Shown here piece by piece: positions 1 through 7,768 of a stretch of 64,000 nt of DNA. The notes beneath the pieces are model-generated. The model ran no database searches. It worked only from the letters and a program-made list of their open reading frames with translations, and was not told the origin of the DNA. The DNA comes from Streptomyces musisoli (GTDB taxonomy: Bacteria > Actinomycetota > Actinomycetes > Streptomycetales > Streptomycetaceae). The stretch is from NCBI RefSeq assembly GCF_016741855.1, contig NZ_JAERRH010000005.1, forward strand, positions 62,001 to 126,000. The letters are read 5' to 3'. Within the stretch, counting starts at the first letter, position 1. Every line of letters begins with the position of its first letter. The translations under genes were made by a program, and so were the position numbers.

Positions 1-677
1 GCGTCCCGGACCGCCGCGCACTTGCGCATCCAGGTCAGGTCGTCGATCGCGAGCCCGCCCCGCCCGGTCACCACGGACGCGTCCGTGCCGCACAGCGCGG
101 CGATCAGCACCGCCGCCGGCGTCGTCCCGCCCACGCTGACATCGCCGAGCACCACGAGATCGGTCCCCGAGTCGGCCTCCTCGTCGGCGATGGCGACACC
201 GGCCAGCAGGGCGGCCTCCGCCTCCTCCAGGGTCAGCGCGTCCTCGATGTCGATACGGCCGCTGCCCCGCCGCACCCGGTGCCGTACCACGTCCTTCGGC
301 AAGTCCTCCGGCGCGCAGTCCAGAGCCATGTCCACGACCCGTACGGGCACCTCCAGCCGGCGCGCGAGCACGGACACCGCGCTCTCACCCTCCAGCACCG
401 CCCGCACCAGCTGCTCCCCGCCACCCGCGGGCCGCGCCGAGACACCCAGCCCGGCGACGCCGTGGTCACCGGCGAACAGCACCACCCGCGGCCGTTCGAC
501 CGGCCGTACCGGCACCTCGCCCCGCGCGGCGGCCAGCCACTCGCCCAGCTCGTCGAGGCGGCCCAGCGCCCCCTGCGGCACGATCTGGCGCTCCCGCCGG
601 GCTTCGGCGTCACGGCGCACGCCCCCGTCCGGGCGCTCGATCAGATCGGTGAAGTCGTCCAGATTAAGGCTGCTCAT
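1..677 (-). CDS. cobT: Nicotinate-nucleotide--dimethylbenzimidazole phosphoribosyltransferase, 5' part (runs off the window)
   Basis: CobT transfers ribose phosphate from nicotinate mononucleotide to 5,6-dimethylbenzimidazole, making alpha-ribazole phosphate for the lower ligand of cobalamin. About 225 N-terminal residues are in the window; the rest lies beyond base 1, so the catalytic Glu near the C-terminus cannot be checked. The protein starts MSSLNLDDF. It has the family motif FAGDHGVAGLGVSA near residue 75 and VSVGGTTPAAVL near residue 190. No Shine-Dalgarno is visible. A TACTGT hexamer (complement of 685-690) lies 7 nt before the ATG, which suggests a leaderless message. The CobU fusion gene at 2051-3253 is also a cobalamin gene on the same strand, separated by an opposing methyltransferase gene. 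Family assignment is firm. Confidence 0.93.
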   Translation of the reverse strand, partial: MSSLNLDDFTDLIERPDGGVRRDAEARRERQIVPQGALGRLDELGEWLAAARGEVPVRPVERPRVVLFAGDHGVAGLGVSARPAGGGEQLVRAVLEGESAVSVLARRLEVPVRVVDMALDCAPEDLPKDVVRHRVRRGSGRIDIEDALTLEEAEAALLAGVAIADEEADSGTDLVVLGDVSVGGTTPAAVLIAALCGTDASVVTGRGGLAIDDLTWMRKCAAVRD

Positions 678-810
678 TCGCCGAACAGTACCGCCAGCGA
701 ACGAACGCTCCCGCGCCACATCGCCACCACACACCCACGACGTCATTGCACCTCAAGTCGGTATCCCATACGTTCCGGTTTGCCGCGGAATGTCGCACAG
801 GGAGCAGCCC

Positions 811-1794
811 ATGCCGACCTCGCCCCTCACCCCGCAGATCACCACCCCCCACGACCCGTTCCAGGAGCCGCGCCGCGCGGACTGCCCGTGGTGCGGCTCC
901 CGGAGCCTGCGGACCCGGCTGCGCGCGCCCGATCCGCTGCGCCACCGGGCGGGCACGTTCGTCCTCGACGAGTGCGGCGACTGTGCCCACACCTTCCAGA
1001 ACCCCCGGCTCACCGCGGAGGGATTCGCCTTCTTCCACCGGGACTTCTACGAGAGACAGCTGGAGGAACTCGTCACGCGCGTCCTCTCCCCGCGTGCGGT
1101 CCGCCGCCGGCACCGTGCCACCGCCCGGCGCCTGTCGGCGCTGCGCGAACCGGAGAGCTGGCTGGACGTCGGCACCGGCCACGCCCGCTTCCCCGAGGCG
1201 GCGAAGGAGTTCTTCCCGTACACCAGCTTCGACGGGCTGGACCCGACGGCCCGGGTGGAACAGGCGCTGCTGGAGGGCCGCGTGGAGGAGGCGCACCGGG
1301 GCTATCTGACGACCCCGGGGACGGCGGCCCGCCTGCGCGCCCGCTACGACGTCGTCTCCATGTTCCACCACCTGGAGCACGCGCCCGACCCGCGCGCCGA
1401 ACTCGGAGCCGCGCTGACCGTCCTCCGGCCAGGGGGCCACCTGGTCGTCGAAGTCACCGATCCGCGCTGTGCGTTCGCCACGCTCCTCGGCAGGTGGTGG
1501 CTCCCGTACGGCCAGCCCCGCCACCTGCACCTGGTGCCGCGGGCCAACCTGCGGGCGGAGCTGGAACGCATGGGCTGCTCGGTCCTCGTGACGGACCGCA
1601 CGTCACCGCACGTCCCGTACGACCTCACGGCGGCCGTCACCCTGTCCCTGAACCACGCCCATCCGCTCGTCCAGCTGGCGGCGACACCCGTCGGGGACCT
1701 GGCCTGGGGCCTGGACCAGGGGTTCGCTCCGCTGCTCCGGCGAACATGCTTCTCCAACGCGTACCGGATCGTGGCACGGAAGAACGCCGGGTAG
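811..1794 (+). CDS. Class I SAM-dependent methyltransferase with N-terminal zinc-ribbon-like motif
   Basis: The predicted protein has 327 residues. The N-terminus carries CPWCGS (about residue 25) and CGDC (about 55), a probable Zn knuckle of the kind found in Methyltransf_13/23-type enzymes. The SAM site is SWLDVGTGHARFPEAA (about 125), followed by FDGLDP and the post-II sequence LTVLRPGGHLVVEV. The substrate is unknown; related proteins modify sugars or small molecules. I chose ATG 811 because GGGAG lies about 8 nt upstream; ATG 790 is in frame but has no such site. The gene lies between cobT and the CobU fusion gene, both on the opposite strand, so an operon link to cobalamin synthesis is not indicated. 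Family certain, function open. Confidence 0.85.
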   Translation: MPTSPLTPQITTPHDPFQEPRRADCPWCGSRSLRTRLRAPDPLRHRAGTFVLDECGDCAHTFQNPRLTAEGFAFFHRDFYERQLEELVTRVLSPRAVRRRHRATARRLSALREPESWLDVGTGHARFPEAAKEFFPYTSFDGLDPTARVEQALLEGRVEEAHRGYLTTPGTAARLRARYDVVSMFHHLEHAPDPRAELGAALTVLRPGGHLVVEVTDPRCAFATLLGRWWLPYGQPRHLHLVPRANLRAELERMGCSVLVTDRTSPHVPYDLTAAVTLSLNHAHPLVQLAATPVGDLAWGLDQGFAPLLRRTCFSNAYRIVARKNAG

Positions 1795-1900
1795 CCGAGA
1801 ACCGCCGCCGACCGCGGCCACACCGTGACCGGCCGCGCGGTTCCCGCGCCTTCGGGGCACCGCGATGCCACCGGCCCCACGGCACCGCCACGACGGCACC

Positions 1901-2047
1901 CACCCGGCACCCGCGCCGGACGACCGCTCGGTCCCGCAGCCCGGGCGGCCACCCGGCACCCGCGCCGGACTGCCACTCGGTCCCGCAGCCCGGGCGGCCA
2001 CCCGGCACCCGCACCGGACAACCGCTCGGCCCCGGAGCCCGGGCGGC
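1901..2047. repeat. 49-bp tandem repeat, three copies
   Basis: Copies begin at 1901, 1950 and 1999 (CACCCGGCACCCGC...), with a few substitutions and a decayed fourth unit running into the cobU stop codon. The array lies between the 3' ends of the convergent methyltransferase and CobU-fusion genes. The unit length is not a multiple of three, and no plausible ORF uses it. It may act as a transcription end region or be neutral slippage; I see no classical hairpin. Confidence 0.85.
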
Positions 2048-2050
2048 CGG

Positions 2051-3253
2051 TCAGCCCCGGAGCGTCGACGCCTGTCCGGCGACGACCAGCAGCACGTGCT
2101 CGCATTCCGCCGCGAACGCCGCGTTCAGGCGGCCGAGTTCGTCCCGGTACCGGCGGCCGGACGCGGTCGCCGGCACGATCCCCGACCCCACCTCGTTGGA
2201 GACGGCCACCACGGTCCGCCGGGTGGCGCGCACCGCGCTCGTCAGCTCCCGCACCCGCTCCCGCAGCGCCTTCTCGCCCGTGCCCGCCCACTCCGCGTCG
2301 TCCCACGCCCCGACGGAGTCCATCACGTCCGTCAGCCACAGAGACAGGCAGTCGATCAACAGCGGCGGGCCGTCCTCGGCCAGCAGCGGCACCAGGTCCG
2401 TCGTCTCCGTCGTACGCCACGACCCCGGCCGCCGCTCCCGGTGCACGGCCACCCGGGCCGCCCACTCGGTGTCCCCGCCGCGCGTGCCGCCCGTCGCCAC
2501 GTACAGCACGTCCGGGAACGTCTCCAGCCGCCGCTCGGCCTCCACCGACTTGCCCGAGCGGGCCCCGCCCAGCACCAGCGTCCGGCGCGGCACGTCCGGC
2601 ACCTCCTCGTACGCCCCGACCACCAGCGTCGTACCGTCCGGCACCGCCCGCGCGCCGGCCGCCGCGAGCCGGCGCCGCAACTCCGGGCCGGGCGGCACGT
2701 CGTGGTCGAGGTGGACGGCGAGGACGTCCGTCGTGGGCCCCACCGAGCCGACCGCGCGGAGCCGGGCGAGCGCGTCGGGGCGGCTCACCACGTCCGCCAG
2801 CAGCATGTCGTACGACTCCGCCGTCGCCCCCTCCAGGCCGGCCGGCGCCCCGCCCGGCGGCAGATACAGCAGCCGCTGCCCGTCCGGCCCGGTCACCGCG
2901 TACCCGGTGCCGCCCGCGTCCATCGCCACGGCCCGCACCCGATGCCCCGTCAGCAGCGCCAACTCCCGGCCGTCCGGCACCCGTCCGGGCTGCGGCAGCC
3001 CGGCCGGCACCTCCAGCGCGGGACCGTCGTGCGGATGCGACAGCAGCACCTGCCGTACCCCGCCCAGCGAATGCCCGGCGCGTGCCGCCGCGAATGCCGC
3101 GCCCGGCGTCAGGTCGAGCAGCAGCGTGCCGTCCACGAGCACCGCGGTCGCCGCCCGTGCGTCCGGCCCGAGCGCGGTCGCGCAGGCGGCGCAGGGACAG
3201 TCGGGGCGAGGCAGTCCCGCGGGGGCACCGGTACCGAGCAGAGTGATTTCCAC
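2051..3253 (-). CDS. cobU: Adenosylcobinamide kinase/guanylyltransferase (CobU) with N-terminal metallo-beta-lactamase-like domain
   Basis: The 400-residue protein has two parts. The C-terminal ~180 residues are CobU, which phosphorylates adenosylcobinamide and transfers GMP to it. The P-loop is GGARSGKS, the candidate GMP-accepting His lies in RVAVHRERRP, and LLIDCLSLWLTD and VSNEVGSGIVP are conserved CobU segments. The N-terminal ~220 residues start VEITLLGTGAPAG and contain CPCAAC, like PhnP-type metallo-beta-lactamase proteins. The HxHxDH metal motif is degraded to SHPHDGP, so hydrolase activity is doubtful. The GTG start at 3253 is chosen by homology to the LLGTG start of that fold; the Shine-Dalgarno is weak. 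The gene ends in the 49-bp repeat array. CobU function confident; N-terminal role unknown. Confidence 0.88.
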   Translation of the reverse strand: MEITLLGTGAPAGLPRPDCPCAACATALGPDARAATAVLVDGTLLLDLTPGAAFAAARAGHSLGGVRQVLLSHPHDGPALEVPAGLPQPGRVPDGRELALLTGHRVRAVAMDAGGTGYAVTGPDGQRLLYLPPGGAPAGLEGATAESYDMLLADVVSRPDALARLRAVGSVGPTTDVLAVHLDHDVPPGPELRRRLAAAGARAVPDGTTLVVGAYEEVPDVPRRTLVLGGARSGKSVEAERRLETFPDVLYVATGGTRGGDTEWAARVAVHRERRPGSWRTTETTDLVPLLAEDGPPLLIDCLSLWLTDVMDSVGAWDDAEWAGTGEKALRERVRELTSAVRATRRTVVAVSNEVGSGIVPATASGRRYRDELGRLNAAFAAECEHVLLVVAGQASTLRG

Positions 3254-3332
3254 GGACCGATTTTCGCCTGTCCCGGCAGGTCTTGCGCTTCCGGCTAGGC
3301 TGCCAGCAGGTGTCGGATCGAAGGAGGCCCAG

Positions 3333-3542
3333 ATGACGGCATGGACGTGGCGGTTCGAGAAGGCCGACGGGACGGAGGTCCAGCCGGCGGTGCTGCCCGA
3401 GGAGTTCACCACGCAGGGGGACGCCGAGTCCTGGATCGGTGAGCACTGGAAGGCACTCCAGGACGGCGGTGCCGACCAGGTGCGGCTGTTCGAGGAGAGC
3501 ACCGAGATCTACGGCCCGATGAGCCTGCACGCCGACGCGTGA
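3333..3542 (+). CDS. Small conserved protein, 69 aa
   Basis: This short acidic protein (MTAWTWRFEKADGTEV...) has an ideal AAGGAGG site at 3321-3327, 5 nt before the ATG. It has no signal peptide, membrane segment or catalytic motif. Its Trp- and Glu-rich sequence ends GPMSLHADA. I recall similar small proteins in many actinomycetes but no function. It is transcribed divergently from the CobU fusion gene (79 bp between starts) and ends 35 bp before the convergent protease gene. Confidence 0.8.
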   Translation: MTAWTWRFEKADGTEVQPAVLPEEFTTQGDAESWIGEHWKALQDGGADQVRLFEESTEIYGPMSLHADA

Positions 3543-3560
3543 CCCGTCCGCAAGCGGGGT

Positions 3561-3576
3561 GAGGAGGGCCCTCCTC
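3561..3576. terminator. GC-rich palindrome between convergent genes
   Basis: GAGGAGGG is followed immediately by CCCTCCTC, a perfect 16-bp palindrome without a loop. It sits between the stop codons of the small protein and the protease. There is no T tract. It could serve as a two-way transcription barrier. Confidence 0.45.
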
Positions 3577-3577
3577 C

Positions 3578-4693
3578 TCACTGCTCGCCCAACGTCACCT
3601 CGACCGTCTTCCCGGTGCCGTTGCGCTGGTAGGTCACCGAGGTCCGCCGGCCGGGCCGGTCCGCCGCCAGCGCCTCGGAGAGCGAGGTGACGGTGGTGAC
3701 GGGCTCGTCGCCCAGCCTGGTGACGATGTCGCCGGGACGCAGGCCCGCCCGGTCGGCCGCGCCGCCGCCGCGGACGCTCACCACGGCCACCCCGGCCGGC
3801 CGGTAGCCGTCGTCCACGACCGTCCGTACGGTGATGCCGAGGGCCGCCCGCCCGGAGTCGACGACCTTGCCCTTCTCGATGATCTGGTCGGCGACCGTCC
3901 GCACCATCGACACCGGGATCGCGAACCCGATGCCGGGCGCCGCGCCGCCCCCGAGGCTCGGATCGGCCGCGGCGAGCGTCGGGATGCCGATCACCCGCCC
4001 GTCCAGACCCACCAGGGCGCCGCCGCTGTTGCCCGGGTTGATCGCGGCCGACGTCTGCACCATGTTCGCGATCGTCGCGCCCGTGTCTTCCGCGCTCCCG
4101 GCTTCGCTCGAGCGGGGGGACCCCCATCCCGTGCTGCCCTCGCTGACGGTCCGTCCGGTCGCCGAGACGATGCCCTGGGTCACGCTGGACGACAGCCCGA
4201 GCGGCGACCCCATGGCCAGCACGATGTGGCCGACCTCCACCTTCTCGGAGTCCCCGAACACCGCCGGCCGCAGCCCGTCCGGCATCCTGTCCAGCTTGAT
4301 CACGGCGAGGTCCTGCTCGGGGTAGGAGTAGACCAGGCTCGCGGTGAGCGGATCCTCGCTGTTGGCCGTGGTCACCTGGAAGGTCTTCTCCGACCCCACG
4401 ACGTGCGCGTTGGTGACGATGTGCCCCTTGTCGTCGTACACCACCCCGGAGCCCAGGTCGTGGCTCGCCTGGATCTGCACGACCGACGGCAGGACCTCCT
4501 TGACGAGCTGCTGGTACCGGCTCTGCAGATCGGTCGCGGTCATCGGCGCGGCCGTCCGGGCGGCCGCCGTCGTGCCCGGCCCGGCCTGGGCCACGGGGGT
4601 GGTGCAGCCCGTCGCGAGGGCCGCGCAGCACGCCAGCGCGGCGGCGCCGACGGCCGTCCGGAAGGCACGCGCACGGGAAGCGGAAGCGTCCAT
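3578..4693 (-). CDS. Trypsin-like serine protease with C-terminal PDZ domain (HtrA/DegP type), probable lipoprotein
   Basis: The protein (371 aa) has a signal peptide with a lipobox-like ALATGC, so it is probably anchored outside the membrane, where HtrA proteases degrade damaged exported proteins. The catalytic triad is visible: His in IVTNAHVV, Asp in EQDLAVIKL and Ser in NPGNSGGAL. The PDZ domain covers the last ~95 residues (GVAVVSVRGGGAADRAGLRPGDIV). ATG 4693 is chosen because GGGGG precedes it; GTG 4708 in frame lacks a ribosome site. Between the Asp and Ser motifs lies an odd Ser/Glu-rich stretch (WGSPRSSEAGSAED) encoded by a repeat-like element at 4094-4127. Family certain, substrate unknown. 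Confidence 0.92.
   Translation of the reverse strand: MDASASRARAFRTAVGAAALACCAALATGCTTPVAQAGPGTTAAARTAAPMTATDLQSRYQQLVKEVLPSVVQIQASHDLGSGVVYDDKGHIVTNAHVVGSEKTFQVTTANSEDPLTASLVYSYPEQDLAVIKLDRMPDGLRPAVFGDSEKVEVGHIVLAMGSPLGLSSSVTQGIVSATGRTVSEGSTGWGSPRSSEAGSAEDTGATIANMVQTSAAINPGNSGGALVGLDGRVIGIPTLAAADPSLGGGAAPGIGFAIPVSMVRTVADQIIEKGKVVDSGRAALGITVRTVVDDGYRPAGVAVVSVRGGGAADRAGLRPGDIVTRLGDEPVTTVTSLSEALAADRPGRRTSVTYQRNGTGKTVEVTLGEQ
4094..4127. repeat. Dispersed palindromic element inserted in frame in the protease gene
   Basis: The segment contains the palindrome CGCTCGAGCG (4105-4114) followed by a G run, A and CCCCC. Read on the minus strand it is TGGGGG-TCCCCC-CGCTCGAGCG-AAGCC. I recall closely similar words scattered through streptomycete genomes, mostly between genes. 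Here it lies inside the coding region and is translated without breaking the frame. Confidence 0.6.
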
Positions 4694-4750
4694 GCCCCCG
4701 AGTCTCACCGTGCGCTGATCACCCGGCCCGCGCTGTTGCCCCGAACGGGC

Positions 4751-5575
4751 TCAGCCCCGTACCCCGCACAGATGCAGCAGCGCCGCCACCCGGCGGTAGG
4801 GGTCCGTGCGCCCGGCCCGTTCCTCGGCCGCGAGCAGCGTCTCGACGTCGTCCGGGACGGGCGCGGCGTCCGCCACCGTGTCCGTGAAGACCTGGACGCC
4901 GTACCAGGCGTGCAGCGGGGCGGCGATGCCGGCGAGCGTGGCGGTGAGGGCCGCGAGCCGGTCGGCGCGGGCGTCCGGGCGGAGCCGTACGGGGATCCCC
5001 GCGTCCGAGTCCGTGCGGGGACGCGGGACGTGGGCGGTGGTGTCGAAGGCGGCCAGGGCGCCGGCCCAGTCACCGCCGAGACCCGGGCGCATGGCGAGCG
5101 CGTCACCGTTGCGGACGAGGAGGGAGAGCAGACCGCCGGGGGCCAGCATCCGGGCCAGGCCCGCCACCAGCGGGTCGGGCTCCTCGACGTACATCAGGAC
5201 GCCGTGGCACAGCACCACGTCGAAGCTGCCCGGCAGGAAGTGCACGCCGGTGTCCTGCCCGTCGCTCTGCACCAGGCGCACCCGCTCCCGGATGCCCTCC
5301 GGCTCCTGGGCCACGGCCTGGCGGGCGGCGGCGATCATCGCCGTGTCCTGCTCGACCCCGGTCACCTGATGACCGAGCCGGGCCAGCCGCAGCGCCTGCG
5401 TGCCCCGGCCCATCCCGACATCGAGCACCCGCAGCCGCCGTCCGACCGGGAACCGTCCGGATATCTGCTCGTCCAGCTGCCGGGTCACCAGCTCCTGGCG
5501 GACGACGTCACGCAGCCCGGCCGGCCCGTGCGGCCGCGCGTCGGCCCCGCCCCCGGCGAAAGCGTCAGCGCTCAG
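4751..5575 (-). CDS. Class I SAM-dependent methyltransferase
   Basis: The protein (about 274 aa) has a clear SAM-binding core: LRVLDVGMGRGTQALRLARLG, then VTGVEQD, FDVVLCHGVLMYVEEPD and MLAPGGLLSLLVRNGD. It resembles the CmoA/tRNA- or small-molecule methyltransferase group; the substrate cannot be assigned. No ATG, GTG or TTG lies near the natural N-terminus. A CTG at 5575 follows GGAGAG at good spacing and overlaps the upstream DUF3043 stop as CTGA, so translational coupling from CTG is my preferred start. The next in-frame GTG is about 30 codons further in, at the sequence LVTRQLDEQ. The two genes clearly form one operon. Confidence 0.82.
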   Translation of the reverse strand: MSADAFAGGGADARPHGPAGLRDVVRQELVTRQLDEQISGRFPVGRRLRVLDVGMGRGTQALRLARLGHQVTGVEQDTAMIAAARQAVAQEPEGIRERVRLVQSDGQDTGVHFLPGSFDVVLCHGVLMYVEEPDPLVAGLARMLAPGGLLSLLVRNGDALAMRPGLGGDWAGALAAFDTTAHVPRPRTDSDAGIPVRLRPDARADRLAALTATLAGIAAPLHAWYGVQVFTDTVADAAPVPDDVETLLAAEERAGRTDPYRRVAALLHLCGVRG

Positions 5576-6171
5576 GGCCGCTCTCCGCGCTTGACCTGCG
5601 GCTTCGGCAGCCGGAGCCGGCGGATCTGCAGGGACCGCATCAGGGCGTAGGCGACCGCGCCGCGGGTGTTCTCGTTCGGGAAGCGCTCGCGCAGCCGCTT
5701 CTTCAGACGGAAGCCGCTGACCGCCGCGTCCAGCACGATCAGCACGATCACGATGAGCCACAGCAGCAGCGCGATGCTCTGGATCGCGGGCACCCGCACC
5801 ACGCTCAGCACCAGGATGACCACGGCGAGCGGCAGGAAGAACTCCGCCACGTTGAACCGCGAGTCGACCCAGTTGCGGGCGAACTTGCGGACCGGGCCCT
5901 TGTCACGGGCCGGGAGGTAACGCTCGTCGCCGCTGGCCAGCGCCTGGCGCTGCCGCTCCAGGGCCTGCCGCCGCTCCTCGCGCTGACGCTTCGCGGCCTC
6001 CTTGCGGTTCGTCGGGGTGTTGGCGACGCTGCGGCGCTGGGACTGGGCCTCACTGCGCTTGGGCGTGGGCCGACCCTTGGGGGCCTGCGGGTCACGGGGC
6101 TGCTTGGAGAGGGTCACCGGCGCCTTGTCGGCGGTCGGGGCCTTCTCTTCCTTGGCACGGCTACGGAACAC
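5572..6171 (-). CDS. DUF3043 family membrane protein
   Basis: The protein (199 aa) starts FRSRAKEEKAPTADK. A basic, Arg/Gln-rich region of about 100 residues (RKEAAKRQREERRQALERQ, probably helical) is followed by two membrane helices (FFLPLAVVILVLSVV and IALLLWLIVIVLIVLDAAV) and a basic C-terminus. This is the DUF3043 architecture, common in actinobacteria and of unknown role. GTG 6171 is preferred because family members start with (M/V)FRxR; an ATG at 6201 is in frame. The stop overlaps the start of the downstream methyltransferase. Divergent from pspA. Confidence 0.85.
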   Translation of the reverse strand: MFRSRAKEEKAPTADKAPVTLSKQPRDPQAPKGRPTPKRSEAQSQRRSVANTPTNRKEAAKRQREERRQALERQRQALASGDERYLPARDKGPVRKFARNWVDSRFNVAEFFLPLAVVILVLSVVRVPAIQSIALLLWLIVIVLIVLDAAVSGFRLKKRLRERFPNENTRGAVAYALMRSLQIRRLRLPKPQVKRGERP

Positions 6172-6445
6172 AAAACCCAAGGGTAAGGGCTGCACCCGCA
6201 TGGACCCCAGTCCGGTGGGGAACGATCCGGCAACGCCGGACGTCTCCAGGGGGACAGAGGGGACGCACTGAGGGCCTCCGGTGGGATCACCTACTCCTTA
6301 GGCCGGAGCGGTACGGTCCGCAGTCGTTCTCGGGGATGAGCGCATCGCCCCGCGAACAGTGCGGTAATGGAGGCAGGGCCCGTACTGTGGGTTCTGTCGC
6401 AGGATCTGTGAGCTGGAGTCCGTCAGAAGGGGGCGCGCGAAGCCC
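6172..6445. other. Divergent intergenic region, DUF3043 / pspA
   Basis: This 274-bp spacer must hold promoters for both genes. A TACTGT hexamer occurs about 50 bp before pspA, but I found no convincing -35 partner and no strong inverted repeat. A ribosome site (AGAAGGGGG) precedes pspA. Confidence 0.4.
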
Positions 6446-7237
6446 ATGAGCGGTGTCATGAAGCGTATGGGGATGATCTTCCGCGCGAAGGCGAACAAGG
6501 CCCTTGACCGGGCCGAGGACCCGCGCGAGACCCTCGATTACTCCTACCAGAAGCAGCTGGAACTGCTCCAGAAGGTGCGGCGTGGCGTCGCCGACGTGGC
6601 GACCAGCCGCAAGCGCCTGGAGCTCCAGCTCAACCAGCTGCAGCAGCAGTCCTCCAAGCTGGAGGACCAGGGCCGCAAGGCGCTCGCCCTCGGCCGTGAG
6701 GACCTGGCCCGCGAGGCGCTGTCCCGTCGCGCCGCCCTCCAGCAGCAGGTCACCGATCTCGAGACACAGCACGCGACCCTCCAGGGCGAGGAGGAGAAGC
6801 TCACCCTCGCGGCCCAGCGCCTCCAGGCCAAGGTGGACGCCTTCCGTACGAAGAAGGAGACCATCAAGGCCACCTACACCGCCGCCCAGGCCCAGACCCG
6901 CATCGGCGAGGCCTTCTCCGGCATCTCCGAGGAGATGGGCGACGTCGGCCTCGCCATCCAGCGCGCCGAGGACAAGACCGCCCAGCTCCAGGCCCGGGCC
7001 GGCGCCATCGACGAGCTGCTCGCCTCCGGTGCCCTGGACGACCAGTCCGGCATGCACAAGGACGACATCCAGGCCGAGCTGGACCGGCTCTCCGGTGGTA
7101 CGGATGTAGAGCTGGAACTTCAGCGCATGAAGGCCGAGCTGGCCGGAGGCTCCCCGCAGCAGGCCATCGAGGGCGGCACCGGTCAGGGGCAGTCCCAGCA
7201 GCAGCCGCAGGACACCCCGCGCTTCGACAAGCAGTAG
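6446..7237 (+). CDS. pspA: PspA/IM30 (phage shock protein A) family protein
   Basis: PspA is a peripheral coiled-coil protein of the ESCRT-III-like fold that protects the cytoplasmic membrane under stress. The 263-residue sequence starts MSGVMKRMGMIFRAKANKALDRAEDP, the amphipathic helix typical of the family. It continues as long coiled coil (LQLNQLQQQSSKLEDQ, REALSRRAALQQQVTDLE), with conserved AQTRIGEAFSGI and EMGDVGLAIQRAEDK. The C-terminus is a Gln-rich tail (GQSQQQPQDTPRFDKQ) that is probably disordered. A purine-rich AGAAGGGGG precedes the ATG. pspAA follows after 33 bp and is surely co-transcribed. Confidence 0.95.
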   Translation: MSGVMKRMGMIFRAKANKALDRAEDPRETLDYSYQKQLELLQKVRRGVADVATSRKRLELQLNQLQQQSSKLEDQGRKALALGREDLAREALSRRAALQQQVTDLETQHATLQGEEEKLTLAAQRLQAKVDAFRTKKETIKATYTAAQAQTRIGEAFSGISEEMGDVGLAIQRAEDKTAQLQARAGAIDELLASGALDDQSGMHKDDIQAELDRLSGGTDVELELQRMKAELAGGSPQQAIEGGTGQGQSQQQPQDTPRFDKQ

Positions 7238-7270
7238 CCCGGCGCCGGGGCCCGAGCCGAGGAGGCCGAC

Positions 7271-7549
7271 GTGATCGTACGGGTCATGGGGGAGGGCCAG
7301 GTGAGGCTGGACGACACCCACCTCGCCGAGCTGAACAAGCTGGACGACGAACTCCTGGCGGAGATGGAGAGCGGCGACGGCGAGGGCTTCCGCCGCACGC
7401 TCACCGCCCTCCTGGACGCCGTCCACCGGCTGGGCACCCCGCTGCCGGACGACTCGCTGGAACCCTCGGAGCTGATCCTGCCGTCGCCCGACGCGACGCT
7501 GGAGGAGATCCGGGAACTGCTGAGCGACGACGGACTGATCCCGGGCTGA
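7271..7549 (+). CDS. pspAA: PspA-associated protein PspAA
   Basis: The 92-residue acidic protein starts MIVRVMGEGQVRLDD and contains LAELNKLDDELLAEMESGD. It matches the small partner named PspAA that accompanies PspA in actinobacteria; its mechanism is not known. The GTG start has a strong GAGGAGG site. It has no signal peptide or membrane segment. The gene ends before a minisatellite region that belongs to the convergent gene. Confidence 0.88.
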   Translation: MIVRVMGEGQVRLDDTHLAELNKLDDELLAEMESGDGEGFRRTLTALLDAVHRLGTPLPDDSLEPSELILPSPDATLEEIRELLSDDGLIPG

Positions 7550-7565
7550 CCCCCGCGCCGGCCAG

Positions 7566-7768
7566 CTCATGGCGAACCAGCCGACCAGCCGGCCGGCTCA
7601 GGATGGACCAGCCCGGTCGTTTCAGGGTGAACCAGCCGATCGCCGGTCAGGGTGGCCAGCCCGGGCGTCTCAGGGTGAACCAGCCGATCAGCCGGTCGTC
7701 TCAGGGGGGACCAGCCCGGTCGGCTCAGGGACGGACCAGCCCGGTCGGCCCGGGGGTGGGCCAGCCGG
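7566..7768. repeat. Degenerate tandem repeat copying the 3' end of the convergent gene
   Basis: About seven units of 23-50 bp fill the whole spacer. Three of them repeat the last codons of the minus-strand gene at 7769 (minus strand GCTGGTTCACCCTGAG, coding WFTLS before the stop): at 7671-7684, 7622-7636 and, weaker, 7566-7580. The others are shorter variants (GGACCAGCCCGGTCG). No hairpin with a T tract is present. Confidence 0.75.

Noticed and set aside
1344..4631. Very long minus-strand ORF (1095 codons) and similar long frames opposite real genes
   Set aside because: These are shadows produced by GC-rich third positions. They are Arg/Gly-rich, show no family motifs and overlap genes with clear domains.
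4751..5761. Methyltransferase start at GTG/ATG 5761
   Set aside because: This would overlap the DUF3043 gene by nearly 190 bp and add about 60 low-complexity Arg/Ala/Pro residues ahead of the fold.
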